64,000 bases of DNA, taken from positions 3,735,927 through 3,799,926 of the forward strand of contig NC_063062.1 of the NCBI RefSeq assembly GCF_018812025.1, read 5' to 3'. The notes under the pieces were generated by a model. It ran no database searches. It was not told where the DNA came from and saw only the letters and a list, made by a program, of their open reading frames with translations. Of the stretch, positions 1 through 12,704 are shown piece by piece (the stretch's first letter is position 1; every line of letters starts with the position of its first letter). The DNA is from Megalobrama amblycephala. Its lineage: Eukaryota; Chordata; Actinopteri; Cypriniformes; Xenocyprididae. The position numbers and the translations under genes are program-made.

Positions 1-151
1 ATCACTGAGTCAGTGAGTTTGAGAACCATGTTAGTCACATTATTGAATCAATCATTTAGACTTATTTTGTGAACTACTGTGGATCAACTGACTCATTGAA
101 AAGATCTGAATCAGACAAATGATTTGTTTATGAATCAAAGGCTCTGTTTGC

Positions 152-750
152 ACCAGGTATTAAGATGCGTTTTGGTCGATCGGATCACAAGTGGATGATG
201 CTAAATACAGGTGTAAGCATTTTGAGCTTGTCCACTTTCAATCACTTCCAGAGCAAGTCGAAAACACATTCGACCAGATTGCTTTCGTAGTGTAAACGCT
301 CATGTGGTCGAATGTGTTTGAACAGCCGCAAAAGACCATCTACTGACGTAATGAGTAAAAAGTTATGGGAAGCATGCTAATCAGACTGGATTTAAACTTT
401 ATCGGCTGTTTTTTGAAGATGAAAAATGTACCAAGTACAATGTTCTCTCACCATTCCTGATTTCTAACACACACTCACAACGTTCAGTGCGGCTGTCAGA
501 GCAGAAAAGAAAAGCTGCTGCTCTCGTATGTTTTTCCGTCGTCATGGGCACGTTCATATGTAAATTCCGCAACCATATTTTGTCGATTAGATGGAAAGGT
601 CTGAAAATACCCATACATTTACCCACCCATAGACCCTCCCTTCGAAGAAATCAGGACAGAAGTGGACAAAAGAGATGGATTAAAATACCAGGTGTAAAAG
701 AGAATGCGTCTCCCTTGTCCACTTTTGATCCGATTGACCATCTTAATACC
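152..750. mobile_element. non-autonomous element with ~60-bp terminal inverted repeats
   Basis: The left end reads ACCAGGTATTAAGATG, followed by TCGATCGGATCACAAGTGGA. The right end at about 735-750 is the approximate reverse complement (CATCTTAATACCAGG), again preceded by the complementary GATCGG-type block. The similarity continues for roughly 60 bp at each end. No transposase is visible. The superfamily cannot be assigned because the target-site duplication is unclear. The short open frames at 399-798 are parts of this element and not host genes. Confidence 0.55.
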
Positions 751-959
751 AGGGCTAAACTTGCCATTTTGGGCCTCATTCACTTTCATAAAGAGTAGCC
801 AAAATACCGTATGTCAAAAAAAATGTCCAGCAGAAGAAAGCATGCCATACAAATCTGAAACAACATGAAGGTGCTCTTGTGAAAAAGAAGTTTTTAGCTC
901 TTTAGCATACTTTTAAAAAGAAAACTTATTAAGTAAATTGCATATTTTAAAAAATCCAT

Positions 960-1312
960 ACTTAACTGAATGTTAATTGCAATGCATTCTGTGTATGGTC
1001 GTCCGCCGGAAGCTAGTTATTTGAATTTAAAAAGTTTTAAATATGGATATTTTTCTTACAAAAATGCATTGCTTCGCTTTATTATCCACCTATGGATTAC
1101 TTTTTTTTATGGATGGATGCATTATTTTTGGCTTCAACCCCCCCAATCACAACCATTACAAACCTTGGAGAACTAAGGATATTTTTAAATATATCTCTGA
1201 TTGTGTTCGTCTGAAAGAAGATATTCATATACTAGACCTAGGATGGCTTGAGGGTGTGTAAATCATGGGATAATTTTCATTTTTGGGTGAACTATCCCTT
1301 TATCCCTTTCAG
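960..1312. repeat. partial copy of the repeat family that also forms 5705-8659
   Basis: The stretch ends with TTTTTGGGTGAACTATCCC, the reverse complement of the GGGATAGTTCACC terminus seen at 5708 and 38281. It shares the GTCGTCCGCCGGAAGCTAG-type and AAATATGGATATTTTTCTT blocks with the element at 5705-8659. It looks like one arm of that element. Confidence 0.6.
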
Positions 1313-2332
1313 TTAAAGTTCTACTATGTAACTTTTGGCCATCTAGCAGTTAAAAACAAAACTGCTATACTGAGCCGGCGTTCTGATGTAAATACGGAAG
1401 CTCTGCACTGCGTTCACTGCGTAGGAGACACAAAGTGACACTGTAGCTCACTTTAAACCTGCTCTATCACTGCTCTAACATGATATGCATTTGAGACTCA
1501 CTCATGAAGTTTTCTTATCCTCCCCTCCCAAACACACACCCACACAGAGTACAACGTGTGTCTTTATTACCGTCTACCTGAAAAACACACACAAGTAGAG
1601 TTCTCAGTATGTGCTATTATCCTTCCCTTCCGAATTCAAATATTCAAGGGATTTTGTGAGGTTTAGTGGGATTCTGATGACTGTGAAGAAGATGAGAAAT
1701 AATTAAATAAATGCTGAAGTGGCCATTTAAGGGGATTAGACTCACAATGGGAACACCTTTCAGAAGAGGGTGAAAGCGGTGTGTGTCTCAGACTCTGTGG
1801 CAATTAAAGTGATTAATACTGTGAACCAAGGAATGGAAGGGAGATCTGGTAATGGAGGCAGATTAAAAGTAATTGTCACAGAACCTGACCCTGGAGAGGA
1901 GAAGAGAGACAGGCAGACAGAGTGAGATAATAAAGAAAAAGAGACATAGAGAAAGGCAGGAAAAGAAAGACAGAATGATGGCATAAATCAAGGCGCTATA
2001 TAGATAGAGGGAATGAGAGAGAGATAGAGTTGGACTTAATGACCAGCAGAGTGATTAAAGGGAGAATGAGAACAGTTCAAACAGAATGATGTCTCTGCTT
2101 TAGAAGAATCTCTTTCCTGACTTGCGCTCTCCCTGAGGTGGAGTCTGATTTTTGCCCTTCATGTTGGATCAGAGAGAATAAGTCTGTTTTCTTTACACTA
2201 CATATATAGTCTCCAAAGGCAACTTTACACAGCTGAGTTAAGGCTACTCCGAGGTGGCTATGTGTCTGCTCCGAATTCTGTGGAAGAATGCAATAACACT
2301 TAAAAGCTAAAAGAACTAAAATATAAGAACAG

Positions 2333-2541
2333 TCTCCTACACAGTTAGTGCAGTGAACGCAGTGCAGGCTTCCGTGTACTACGTCTGAACGCCGATTCTG
2401 TATTGGCCGGCTCCTGCGTCAGCATCATATGCATGCGTTGTGCTGCTCACATGAACATGTCGGCCAATACTGAGCTGGCGTTCGGACGTAAACAGAAGCC
2501 TGCACTGCGTTCACTGAGCCAACTGTGTAGGAGACTAACAC
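2333..2541. repeat. compact inverted repeat (foldback element)
   Basis: The left arm begins CTCCTACACAGTTAGTGCAG. The right arm ends with CTGTGTAGGAGA, preceded by CTGCACTGCGTTCACTGAG, the near reverse complement. The arms are about 70 bp and enclose a spacer of roughly 60 bp. A third, single copy of the arm lies at about 1362-1430. It is a non-coding, probably MITE-derived hairpin; the superfamily is unknown. Confidence 0.6.
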
Positions 2542-2621
2542 GGGAGAGGAAAAATTGTTGAATAAAATCATTATTTTTGTTTTGTTTTTGCGCACAAAAG
2601 GTATTCTCGTCGCTTCATAGT

Positions 2622-2790
2622 AGGGCTGGGCAATATATCGCATGCGATTGTCATGCGCATTTCGTCAGTAAAGCCGGTTCCCTGATTACCGCTAAATCGC
2701 CATCACCTGCTTTCAAATGGAGCGGCATTTAATAGACAGAGCCGTAGTTCACTGACAAGCTACGCAATATCACGTTCATTATCGAAGGGT
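2622..2790 (+). mobile_element. truncated hAT-like element fragment
   Basis: The fragment begins TAGGGCTGGGCAATATATCG, a terminus typical of a common fish hAT-type non-autonomous family. The similarity I recognise runs to about 2790. I see no matching right end, so the copy is probably truncated. The assignment rests on remembered family appearance. Confidence 0.45.
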
Positions 2791-3390
2791 ATGAGGTTTG
2801 AATGAGGTAACTGTGTTGCTTTCAATGAAATCCAAGAGAAAACTCTTGGATTTCATCAAAAATATCTTAATTTGTGCTCCAAAGATGAATGACAGTCTTA
2901 CAGGTTTTGAACGACATGAAGGTGAGTACTTAGTGACAGAAATTTCATTTTTGGGTGAACTAACACTTTGATTAACATGACAGTCAGCAGCAACAATATT
3001 AGGCTGCTGTCACTTTAAGAGTTTATGCACAGACCCAATATACTGTTACACAACTTGCATTATCTTTCTCAACTATTTAATGTTCCAAAACTGACTGTGT
3101 TTAACTGAATACGCTCCAAGACAGGCGTTTTGACATCATTTTGTATGTATTCGACCGTTTAAGTGATACTCACAATCTGTTTGAGACTGAGAAGCAGCTT
3201 GTGCGCTTCGCTAATATAGATCAGTGTTGCACAAGCTTTTGGTGTGAGCGCAAAACCTACAAGAATTAGTAAAATTATGAGCAATACAAGCACTATTTAA
3301 CCAGAGTGAATGAGACGAGTCAGTGAGAGGAGGCGAGTGTGTGTCACTTCACTGTTGGAGAGAAGAGCGCAAGAATGCGCAGCTGACGTT

Positions 3391-4149
3391 GGCTGAATCC
3401 CAAATGGCACCCTAAACCCTCATGGCCTTCCTCTGAATCCGCACTTTCCTGACCTAATGCCGCTTTGACTGCCGGGTAAAGTCCTCTGCTTTGCTCGCAA
3501 ACTTGCAGGCTTAGCTGAAAGTGTGCATCGAGGGTGCATAGCGGCTGCAAAGGGAGCACTCGCGAGCACCCTTCTGAAACCTAAAATCTAGCGTTAGCGT
3601 CAGTTCTGGCAGGTTACGTCAGTCAAGCTTGCATCAGCTGACTCCCAGGTGACTTATGTCTACCTATAGGAATACGACGCCTATTATGGCATCTATATAT
3701 AAGCTCCTCAGTATTATCAGCAGCTATTGCATTTCTCAGGAGCAAATTACCCTCCTCCATCCCCAGCTCCTCCTCTCTTCAGTTAGGATTGGCCTTATTA
3801 TTTCCCCTGAATCAGACTAATTCTCTAAATATGTGTACGTTAAATCATGACATTAATGATATCTGCATGTTGGTCCTGTTCTGTTTACCCTAGGGGGTTT
3901 ATTGCTGCTCTCCCTGCTCTTATCCATGCTAGGCTGCATGGATGCGCAGGGAGTTCTTGCCCAGAACAGAACCATACCACCAATACAAACTCTATGCATT
4001 ATCTATCATATTTGACGATAGTGGTCCTGACAGAAATGATGAATGGGACACCCTTCGGTCTCGTGGACTTAACGGACATGCGCACGCAGCAGCCATTGTA
4101 AGTCTACAAGACTGAAAGTGCATAGAAGTGTGCCATTTGGGATTCAGCC
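3391..4149. mobile_element. non-autonomous TIR element
   Basis: Terminal inverted repeats are GGCTGAATCCCAAATGGCAC at the left and GTGCCATTTGGGATTCAGCC at the right, about 20 bp and essentially perfect. There is no transposase. The short plus-strand open frame at 3847-4101 lies inside the element and has no recognisable similarity. The superfamily is probably hAT-like, but no clear target duplication was identified. Confidence 0.65.
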
Positions 4150-6346
4150 CAGATTGCCTGAGCCGCTGGCAACAAAAGGGACCGGCTCGGAATTGGAAAG
4201 ACGTGACACTGACTGGCTGGTCACCGATCCGGGAAACAGGCTGATTCCAGTCCCTGACCGGTCAATCGGTGCATCTCTACTTCTAATACAAAGAACAAAT
4301 AGGCTACATTTACACTGTCAGTTTTTGGGATTGACTACCACATTAACTTACAAGTGAATGAATGTGAGTCAAGCCCATATTCTCTTACCAGTAACCATAG
4401 CGATAGTGACCAAAGTAATTTCAAAGATGGCGCCGTCCATAAAACTGAAAAGTCTTATCACTTTTGACATGACAAAATGAGTCTATTGAAGCCGCGAGTT
4501 CATCCGTCAAATCTTCATTAACCAACAGCAGCGTTTATATCTGGTGGAGAGTGGAGCATTTCAGTCACACATAGAACAGAAAACAGATGGAAGCAGCTCC
4601 GGTGTAATATCTCTGTCGTTATAAGTAACCGAAACCACATATTAAAACACGCAACACATGCTCTCACTGTATGATGTGACAGAAAACTTGTTGTCCAGTC
4701 TGATTCCGTTCACACAGCACAGGTTTTCCGAAAAAGCAGTTGTGAGTCCTGAACATTTTGTGGGTGTGAGTTCGGTTATAGAATGCGGTTGTCACTCCTA
4801 TAAATAACTGAACTACGTGTGAACGTAACCGTATTGAGGACTCAAATACAGGACTAACAGCCATATTCTGCTGCTGTGTCGCTTTGTCATATCCGACGTA
4901 GACAGCTTCAAATACTGTTGGACTGTATAACAGCACTCTTGGAATCAACCAGTTTCTGTGTAAATCCATATCATCCCTGAGCAATATCTAATTTCCTATA
5001 TAAATGCACCTGGGAATATGTGTTTTAGGATGATGCTATCACTGCAATGCTTCATGCGAGCACAACAGGATGGACTATAAAGTCAAGGAGAGAGAAAGAG
5101 AGACTGATATAAAGAGGGAAGCGTGGTTGGCGTAGGAGCAGGTGAGTGAGAGTAATAGATGGAAATGTGTCTCATGAGAAACATAGAAGAAAATGGAGAC
5201 ACAGGAAGAGGATATTTGTGGATGTGGAGGTCTTTAGTGGTGTTCTCCTCCACTTGCAACTGCTGTCGTCCTGAAACTCTGAATGATTTATTAAAGAACG
5301 GTTGCGAGAGAGGAAAGGAGGGGACAGAGAGGGCAGCCAGGCGAGGCCTGATTAACCGGAGGAGGGAGAGAAGACAAGCATCCCTCTATTATTCATTACT
5401 CCAGAGGAACAGAGAGAGGGACAGGAGGGTATAAAGAGCAGAGCTGAGAAAAACAGGGGGAGTGGAGAGAAGAAGAAGAAGAAGAAGAAGAGGGAAAAAG
5501 ATGGGAAGATATTTTTATATGGCACTCACTGTCTCTTCTGTCCTATTTTGAGAGCCTCATGGACTCATGCATGCTGAGAGTGTATGTGTGTCATACAGAT
5601 GAGATGTTTAACATCTATACATAAAGAGCAAATTATAGGGCGGTTTGTGGGCGGGGGGTGTCTGAACCACTAATTAAGGCTGGAACCAAAACCATAAACA
5701 AATATTAAAGGGATAGTTCACCTAAAAATGAAAATGTTCCCATGATTTGCTCACCCTCAAGCCATCCTAGGTGTATATGACTATCTTCTTTCAGACGAAC
5801 ACAATCGGAGATATATTAAAAATATCCTGGCTCTTCAAATCTTTATACTGGCAGTGAAAGGCCAAAATAAATGCATCCATCCATCATAAAAATAATCCAT
5901 ATGGCTCCAGGTGGTTAACAAAGGCCTTCTGAAGTGAAGCAATGGGTTTTTTTAAGAAAAATATCCATATTTAAAACTTTATAAAGTAAAATAACTAGCT
6001 TTCGCCAGACGACCGTACACATACTGTGAAAGTCGACTTGCGCCACAAGAGTAACCCCTGACGGCATGTATTACGTAGGATGTAGGAGAATCGTAAGCTT
6101 AGACGCCTCTTGCAGTTTAAACAAATATGGCTGTGCAACAAACTGAAGCTCCTTTTCTATTATATCGAAATCCTCCGACATTTCTCTTTAAAATTTCTCA
6201 TTTTAGACTTCTAATTCATGACCAGTGTTTTGTTTTGCTCTATCCTCTGCACTTCCGCATTCATCATTACATCATCCATTGGATCAGAGGTCACTCTTCC
6301 GCCACAAATTGATGTGTACAGCCATCTGCCTAAAGCTAGTTATCAT

Positions 6347-7255
6347 TAGGGTTGCAAAATTCCGGGAATTTTCAAAGCTGGAAACTTTCCATGGGAATTA
6401 ACGGGAATATATGGGAATTGACGGGAATTAATGGGAATAAACAGGGAATTTGCAAAATTGCTGGTTATCCTATTACAGGGTACTTAAATGTAGTTGAAAA
6501 AAAAAAACATCTTGCAACATAATTTTGGTTAAAACAACCAGATTTAATGCAATTTTAGTTTAATTTTTACCCTGCACATTCCTCACACAGCACACTACTT
6601 ACTGCAGGGCTATTGAGGACACACCCCCTGCATGCACTGTGCATTCCCCCAGTCCATAACATGCACATTTGATCAAAAATACAGAAAAAATTGTAATATT
6701 GTGAAACATAACTAAAATTTAAAATAATGGTATAATAACTGATATACATAAAAATATAATTTATTTCTGTGATCAAAGCTGAATTTTCAGCATCATTTCT
6801 CCAGTCTTCAGTGACACATGATCTTTCAGAAATCATTCTAAAATGCTAACAAATAGTTTCCAATAATGATAATAACAAATAAGTATCAAATCCGCAAAAT
6901 TAGACTGATTTCTGAAGGATCATGTGAATATAAATATATAAAAATATATTTAATTTACATATTTACTAAATTAGAATTGATTGAATGCGAAAAATAACTG
7001 TTATTTCATGTTATGACCAAACAAAATGTATATATTTGTTTTATATGATACATTTGATATAAATATTATAAATATGTAAAATATATATCTGTATAAATTT
7101 CCCAAAATTTCCAATTAATTCCCATAAATTCCCGTAAATTCCCATGAATTCCTGTTAAGTTTCCAAATTGGAATATTTCCAAAATTCCCCAGGTTAAGTT
7201 CCCGTGGAAAGTTTCCGGAAATTTACCGGAAACTTTCCGCCCCTTTGCAACCCTA
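6347..7255. mobile_element. hAT-like non-autonomous element with 8-bp target duplication
   Basis: The termini are TAGGGTTGCAAAATTCCGG and the inverted CCCCTTTGCAACCCTA. Flanking octamers are GTTATCAT at 6339-6346 and GTTATTAT at 7256-7263, an 8-bp target-site duplication with one mismatch, as expected for hAT. Subterminal GGAATT/AATTCC-type repeats form further inverted structure. The internal part at about 6640-6930 contains a widespread cyprinid interspersed repeat. No transposase is visible. Confidence 0.8.
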
Positions 7256-7263
7256 GTTATTAT

Positions 7264-8517
7264 TAGGGTTGGGAACCGAGAACCGGTTTTCATCCGGAAC
7301 CGGTAGTGGTTTTTGAAAAGAACCGGAACCGTGCAAGATTTCTAAGTTTCGGTTCCGAAAACGGTTCTGGTGTGATGGGTGGGCGAAGTGCGGGAAGCGT
7401 ATCCTTTAATAGAGACACCTCACCTCATGAATAGCAATGAATGCACTGAAAAGCCCTCGCGCTCATATACGTCAGATATTAATGAGAGAGAGGGAGAGAG
7501 CGAGAGATAGATGCACAACGCTGCACGATTAATCTTTAAAAGATCGCGTTCTCGATTTCATCACCCACATGATCTAATTCCTAAATAACAACGATTCGCC
7601 CGTGTATATTAAACCTTTGACAAAAATAAAATCACTACATTCAAATCTGCGTTCGTGCTGCCGTTGATCTGAAGAGAGTTGTCATGTGTAACGTTAGATA
7701 TAAACAGCTTCACAATCTTTTCAAACACACAGTATCATTATTTCTGTGTGACAAATATTCCAATTATCACAGAAGTATACAAAAGTTTATTATTCAGATA
7801 GAAACGCCGATGTTACCGATCAAAATATAGCCTAATAAATCACCTTTTGAAAGTAACTGGACTTCAAATGACGACTGTATTGATTGCATTGTTACGCCAC
7901 TAGGTGGCAACAAAAATCACCGAATCATTCTTTCAGAAACAAGTCTTTCTGAATCCAACTTACAAAAATATTGTTTCACCTGTCTGGATCTTACATGTGT
8001 AAAACTTTACAATAAGGTTCATTTATGAACTAACCATGAGCAATACATTTGTTAATGTATTTGTTAATCTTTGTTAATGTTAGTTAATGAAAATACAGCC
8101 ATTCATAGTTTGTTCATGTTACTTCACAGTGCATTAACTAATACTAACTAATTCAACTCTTGATTTTAATAATGTATTAGTAAAAGTTGAAATTAACATT
8201 AATAAAAATTAATAAATGCTGTAGAAATGCAGTTCATTATTAGTTCAAGTTAATGTAGTTAACTTATGTTAACTAATGAACCTTATTGTAAAGTGTTAGC
8301 GAATATGAGATTAGCTGTCTATTCAATTCATTTTAAAAGAATAATAAACACAAAAAGGACTGTTTGAGTCGAGTATTGTGCATTTTTCCCTTGCTACCAT
8401 TTTTTATTAGTTGTTTAATTATTTTAATGGAACCGGAACCGGAAACGGAATCGTTAGGCAGAACCGGAATCGGAACCGGAACCGGAACTGGAAAATTTCT
8501 TACGATTCCCAACCCTA
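7264..8517. mobile_element. second hAT-like element, abutting the first with a shared target duplication
   Basis: The termini are TAGGGTTGGGAACCGAGAAC and the inverted TACGATTCCCAACCCTA. The flanks are GTTATTAT at 7256-7263 and GTTATTAT at 8518-8525, a perfect 8-bp duplication. The left duplication is also the right duplication of the neighbouring element, so the two stand head to tail at one target. The inner ends are rich in GGAACCGG-type repeats. A further palindromic repeat is nested at about 8006-8300. No transposase is seen. Confidence 0.8.
8006..8300. repeat. palindromic interspersed repeat nested in the hAT-like element
   Basis: The left end is ACTTTACAATAAGGTTCATT and the right end is AATGAACCTTATTGTAAAGT, its reverse complement. 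The interior is rich in GTTAATG-type words. Half-copies occur at about 28232-28340 and 38198-38260. This makes the 5.7-8.7 kb block three insertions deep. Confidence 0.7.
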
Positions 8518-8659
8518 GTTATTATAGTTAATAAAGTTATAAATATGGATATTTTTCTTACAAAAACCCATCGCTTCGCTTCAGAAGGCCTTTATTAACC
8601 CCCTGAAGCCATACTGGGGCTTCAAAACATTTTCATTTTTGGGTAAACTATCCCTTTAA

Positions 8660-11526
8660 GGATTGAGTGAACCAGATGTAATAATCTGACAGTCAACTAT
8701 TAAAAAACCAACAGACATGTGGCAGGATTCATTTGTCTACTGTGTTGCCTACAGTGGTGTGTTTATAATTATTTACTTAGTAGCTGCCTACAAATGAGAA
8801 ATGCTAGTACATGCATAAAGAATGAATAACTGTGTTTTCATGAATCATAAGGTGCACTACGAGAACATATTAAATATGGAGAGGCAATATTTTGAATCTC
8901 ATAATCTAAATGTAATTGCATTCTGCCAAACAACAGAATAATGAAGTGTTGAACTGAACATATGAAAATATCTCTTAAAAATGACTGTTTCTTGAAGCAT
9001 TTAATTTTTCTTGATATTAATAACACTGAAAATACATAATACTACAATAAGTAAGTATCAAACTATTAGATTACAAGTACATCAAACACATACACAAGTG
9101 CTTTCCATAAAGGTTATCAAAAGGGATTTAGCCAAAATACAAAATACAATTAGATTTAATTACAAGTGTATACAAAATATTATAATGAAATATTTAGACC
9201 TTTAGCTAACCCAGTTAGAAGACAAATGTCAACAAATTTCAATAATTAAATAATTACCTAAAGACTTTCTTTCTAATACAAATTTATATATATATATATA
9301 TAGCAGTCTTCTAAACTGCTATGTTACTGTGCTGTTGAATTTTGGTTTATCATATTTTATCACAGGGTTTGTGTTGCCACAATTACTGACTGCAATCATT
9401 TCATGTTCATCTTTTTAACAAACAAGATTTGATTTAATTTTTTAATTAGGTTCACTGAATTTGTTCACCGAGGCACAAGCATTGATTAAACGCACTTAGA
9501 AGAAAACGAAAGCATTATAAAATTTAGTAATGGCATAATTTGCAGTGAATCAGTGTGTTTTTGTTACTCATACCAGCCCCCATCCATACATGTATGTGTG
9601 CCAATGGCTGCATTGTCTGTCCTGTGCATAATGCATTAAGAAATGTGCTTGTTTACAGAAAGATCTCCCAAGTGTCCATCTTATAAAGTCAATATCTTCT
9701 GCGGTAATTACTCAGCACATGGCCTTTAATACTTTAAAGATGAACATTCAACATTTATAACTTCAGGGACAGGGATCTGGTGCAGGGAGGGGCCGTCTGG
9801 GTGATGATGTGTGTATGATAGCTTGTGTGAGGGCCAGTGTTGCTTTTGTTAACTAAAACTAAAACTATTAAAAATCATTAGGTAATTGAAATAAAGTGAA
9901 TTTAAATTGACCCTCATTTTGTTCCACATCTGTAAGACCTTCGTTCATCTTCAGAACACAAATTAAGATATTTAATTTTGTTTCTGTCCCTCCATAGAGA
10001 TCTAAAGTAACTACCACTTTCAAGCCCCAAAAAGGTAATTAAGACATCATTAAAGTAATCCATGTGACTCCTGTGGTTTAACCTCAATTTTATGAAGTGA
10101 CGCGAAAAAAAACAAAAAACATAATTCACCACTTTATTTACAAAATAATACTATCCAAAGCAACAATATCAGCTCTCGCGTGACACGAGAGACAGCTCTC
10201 TTGTGAATGCGCGTTGCAGATCATTATTTTCGTAAATAAAGTGGCGTCACATAGAGGACTTTGATGTCTTTACTACCTTTCTGGACCTTGAAAGTGATAG
10301 CTGCATTGGATCTCTATGGAGGAAAAGAAAGCTCTCAGATTTCATTAAAAATATCTTCATTTGTGTTCCGAAGTTGAATGAAGGTCTTACAAATGTGGAA
10401 CGACACAAGGGTGAGTAAATAATACTAAAATAACACTGCTCAAATGAGGGCTTGATGCTGTGCAATGTTAATTGGCTTTAAACAGAATGTGCCTGTGTTG
10501 TGTGTATATAAGATACTGCTTTTGCACTGAAAATAATTTAAGTGGACATGTGCAACATCAGATTTTCTTTTTCTTTTTTTCCCAGTTTGAATGGACATGA
10601 AATCAGTTCCTCTGAAATCAGTCATTAGTACACTGTCTCAGTTTTATCTGAGGTCATGTCATGTGCACATGTCAGATAATTAAGACTTTATGATGCATTT
10701 GGTCATGTACACCAATAATTTATCCTTCTACTTGTAATTTTCCACACTAAAATATGGATTATCTTCATATTCAGCTGACAGCTTTCCTTTTCTCCATTTA
10801 CACATGAAGAGGGAGAAGGAGATAAAGAAAGAAAACAGCCTTTCCATTACCATTTTTCCACTCTAATCATTCAATTTATTTATTTTTTTTTCCTTTAGAG
10901 ACATCGGAAAAGCCCATCTGTTGGAGGCTGATTACACATTTATTTGTTTTGAGGTGCACGTACACCATCTTGTCACGTCAAGCGGGCCTGTCAGGAGCTG
11001 ATGGGCCAAAATGCCATCTCTAATAATGGCCAACTCATCTCTAGACTAACAGTGTGCGTCTGAGAAAGGGGAAGGGAAAAATGGGGGGAGAGACAGACAG
11101 AAGAAAAAAAAAACACAGAAGGAACAAGACAGGGTGAGAGAATCAAGAGAGAACGAAGCAGATGATCCTGGCAGTGGAGTGGAACTCAACAAGGCAAAAA
11201 AGGAGGTATAGGAAATAAAGGGATGAGGTCAGAAAAGTGGGAGAGACTAAAAAAAGCTGAAAAGCATTCAGGTGTGCCTGTGGATATGAGGTTTGGTTTG
11301 TTTCTGAAGGGGCCACGCTCTCTCTGTTCGAGTTTTCCAAAGCACTCACTTCTCTCTATCCTCCATCATAATGGGGTTCCAATGAGGCATCAAATGAGTT
11401 CTACCTTCACACAATCACCATTCAGCACAAAGCCCCATCACAACAGCACCAGTCCTACATCAAACACAGCTCTCACAGGGAGGGGTGGACATTGGTTCCT
11501 TCTATGCATGTATATGAAGATGCATA
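8660..11526. other. intergenic stretch without a recognisable gene
   Basis: No exon or conserved protein fragment was found. It holds a (TA)n microsatellite at about 9283-9302, a palindromic interspersed repeat at 9905-10420 and purine-rich low-complexity DNA at about 11060-11150. The rest is AT-rich single-copy-looking sequence. Open frames here are short and unsupported. Confidence 0.65.
9905..10420. repeat. palindromic interspersed repeat
   Basis: The left arm holds TTGTTCCACATCTGTAAGAC and CTTCGTTCATCTTCAGAACA. The right arm carries their near reverse complements (GGTCTTACAAATGTGGAACG). The arms are separated by non-coding sequence. A related half-copy ends at about 18225 and another near 2870-2970. 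The ends near CCCTC and GGGTGAGTA are typical of an abundant cyprinid repeat. Confidence 0.6.
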
Positions 11527-11684
11527 CTTTATGTCAGCGGTTTTCAAACTAGGGTCGCAAGGGAGTGACAGGGGGTCCGTGGAAAAGTCTTGAGAAAAAC
11601 TGTAAAAATAAATAAAGAAATAAATAAGATTAAAAGTAAATAAATAAATTGGATTAAATAAAATAAATAAATTTTTTATTAAGA

Positions 11685-12671
11685 TTAAAGGTGCAATATG
11701 TATGATTTCTGCAGTAAAATATCCAAAAACCATTAGGCCAGTCTTATATATTTTGTTCACTTGAGTACTTACAATATCCCAAAAGTTTCCAACTATTTGT
11801 AAATCGTGAGAAAATTGCAATTTTAACCAAGGCTCCGGGACGTGTGAGGAGTCGCCTGTCAATTGCGTCATACCCGCGTTACCCTCGGTTTCCGAGTTTC
11901 CCATGGAAACACCAAAGATGCTTTAATATATTACACATTTTAATAGACTATCTGTTTTGATATATTTATAGACAGAAAATGAATTGTTGTTATATAGCTC
12001 AACACGTTTAGTCTTTTTTTTCGATTTATTATGCTTTACCATGCCTCAGAGAAAAACACTATTTTGTGAAGTAGCTAACATAGCATAATCAGATGCAGCT
12101 TTATTTTTAGTAACAGTAATACAATTTTTTTTTCATCATACAATACGTTTTAAAATTAATTGCAAGCCATTTATCAGCACAAGCCATCCAATATTTAATG
12201 TGATATTCTAAAATCTTATTGAAATGTGCAACAAGTGTCTCACAGCAGCACCGAGTGAACGCACAGAGTAACGTTATAACATCATTTTCAACACACTCAA
12301 ATGTATCTAATATGATAAACAGAGCTGCGTTACCTCATGCTCATGACCGGAAAAGCGGAAGCGGCGTTGGCGACTGTGTCATAATAAATGTTCTGCTGCT
12401 CGTGAGGCGTGTGTTGATCAATCGCTCCAGCTCCTCGTTCAGCTCCCACAACACTCGCTCCTGCTCTGCTTCATACTACAGTAACGTTAATAATCCATGA
12501 ACATGAGTTCTTCCCAAGTCCTATCCCAATTTTTTTGCACTGTCCGTTGAGATGGAGACCACATGTCCCAAGATTCCTTGCTCAAACTTGGCGTCATCAA
12601 GCTACGCCTTTGTTTTGAATAGGCCTCTAGCGACCTCTAGCGGACAGAAATCTTACATACTGCACCCTTAA
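11685..12671. mobile_element. TTAA-bounded non-autonomous element
   Basis: The left end is TTAAAGGTGCAATATGTATG and the right end is the inverted TACATACTGCACCCTTAA. Both carry TTAA at the boundary, the target preference of piggyBac and Kolobok superfamilies. Inner TIR similarity extends to the GATTTCTG/CAGAAATC block, about 27 bp. The interior (about 0.95 kb) has only short open frames and no recognisable transposase. A shorter relative lies at about 21899-22037. Confidence 0.7.
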
Positions 12672-12699
12672 TAAATAAAATGGATAAAAATTAAATAAA

Positions 12700-12704
12700 G
12701 AAAT
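12700..12704 (+). other. target-site duplication (left) of the LTR element
   Basis: GAAAT lies immediately before the TGTCAC start of the left LTR and is repeated at 16693-16697 immediately after the right LTR. This is a 5-bp duplication typical of Ty3/gypsy-type integration. Confidence 0.85.

Larger units (their letters stand above)
1..5704. other. gene-free intergenic stretch of old repeats
   Basis: No exon-like open frame with splice signals or recognisable protein was seen on either strand. The open frames are short and fall inside interspersed repeats. The recognisable repeats are listed separately: an inverted-repeat element at 152-750, a half-copy at 960-1312, a compact inverted repeat at 2333-2541, a hAT-like fragment at 2622-2790 and a TIR element at 3391-4149. 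Purine-rich low-complexity DNA lies at about 1870-2030 and 5080-5500. Sequence outside these looks like decayed intergenic DNA. Confidence 0.7.
5705..8659. mobile_element. older TTAA-bounded inverted-repeat element, host of two hAT insertions
   Basis: The left end is TTAAAGGGATAGTTCACC and the right end is GGTAAACTATCCCTTTAA, so the element is bounded by TTAA with inverted termini. Subterminal blocks are also inverted: ATATCCATATTTAAAACTTT at about 5961 mirrors AAATATGGATATTTTTCTT at about 8541. The centre is displaced by two later insertions at 6347-7255 and 7264-8517. Removing them leaves a palindromic element of about 0.8 kb, the same family as 960-1312 and the terminus at 38278. It has no coding potential. 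Confidence 0.65.
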
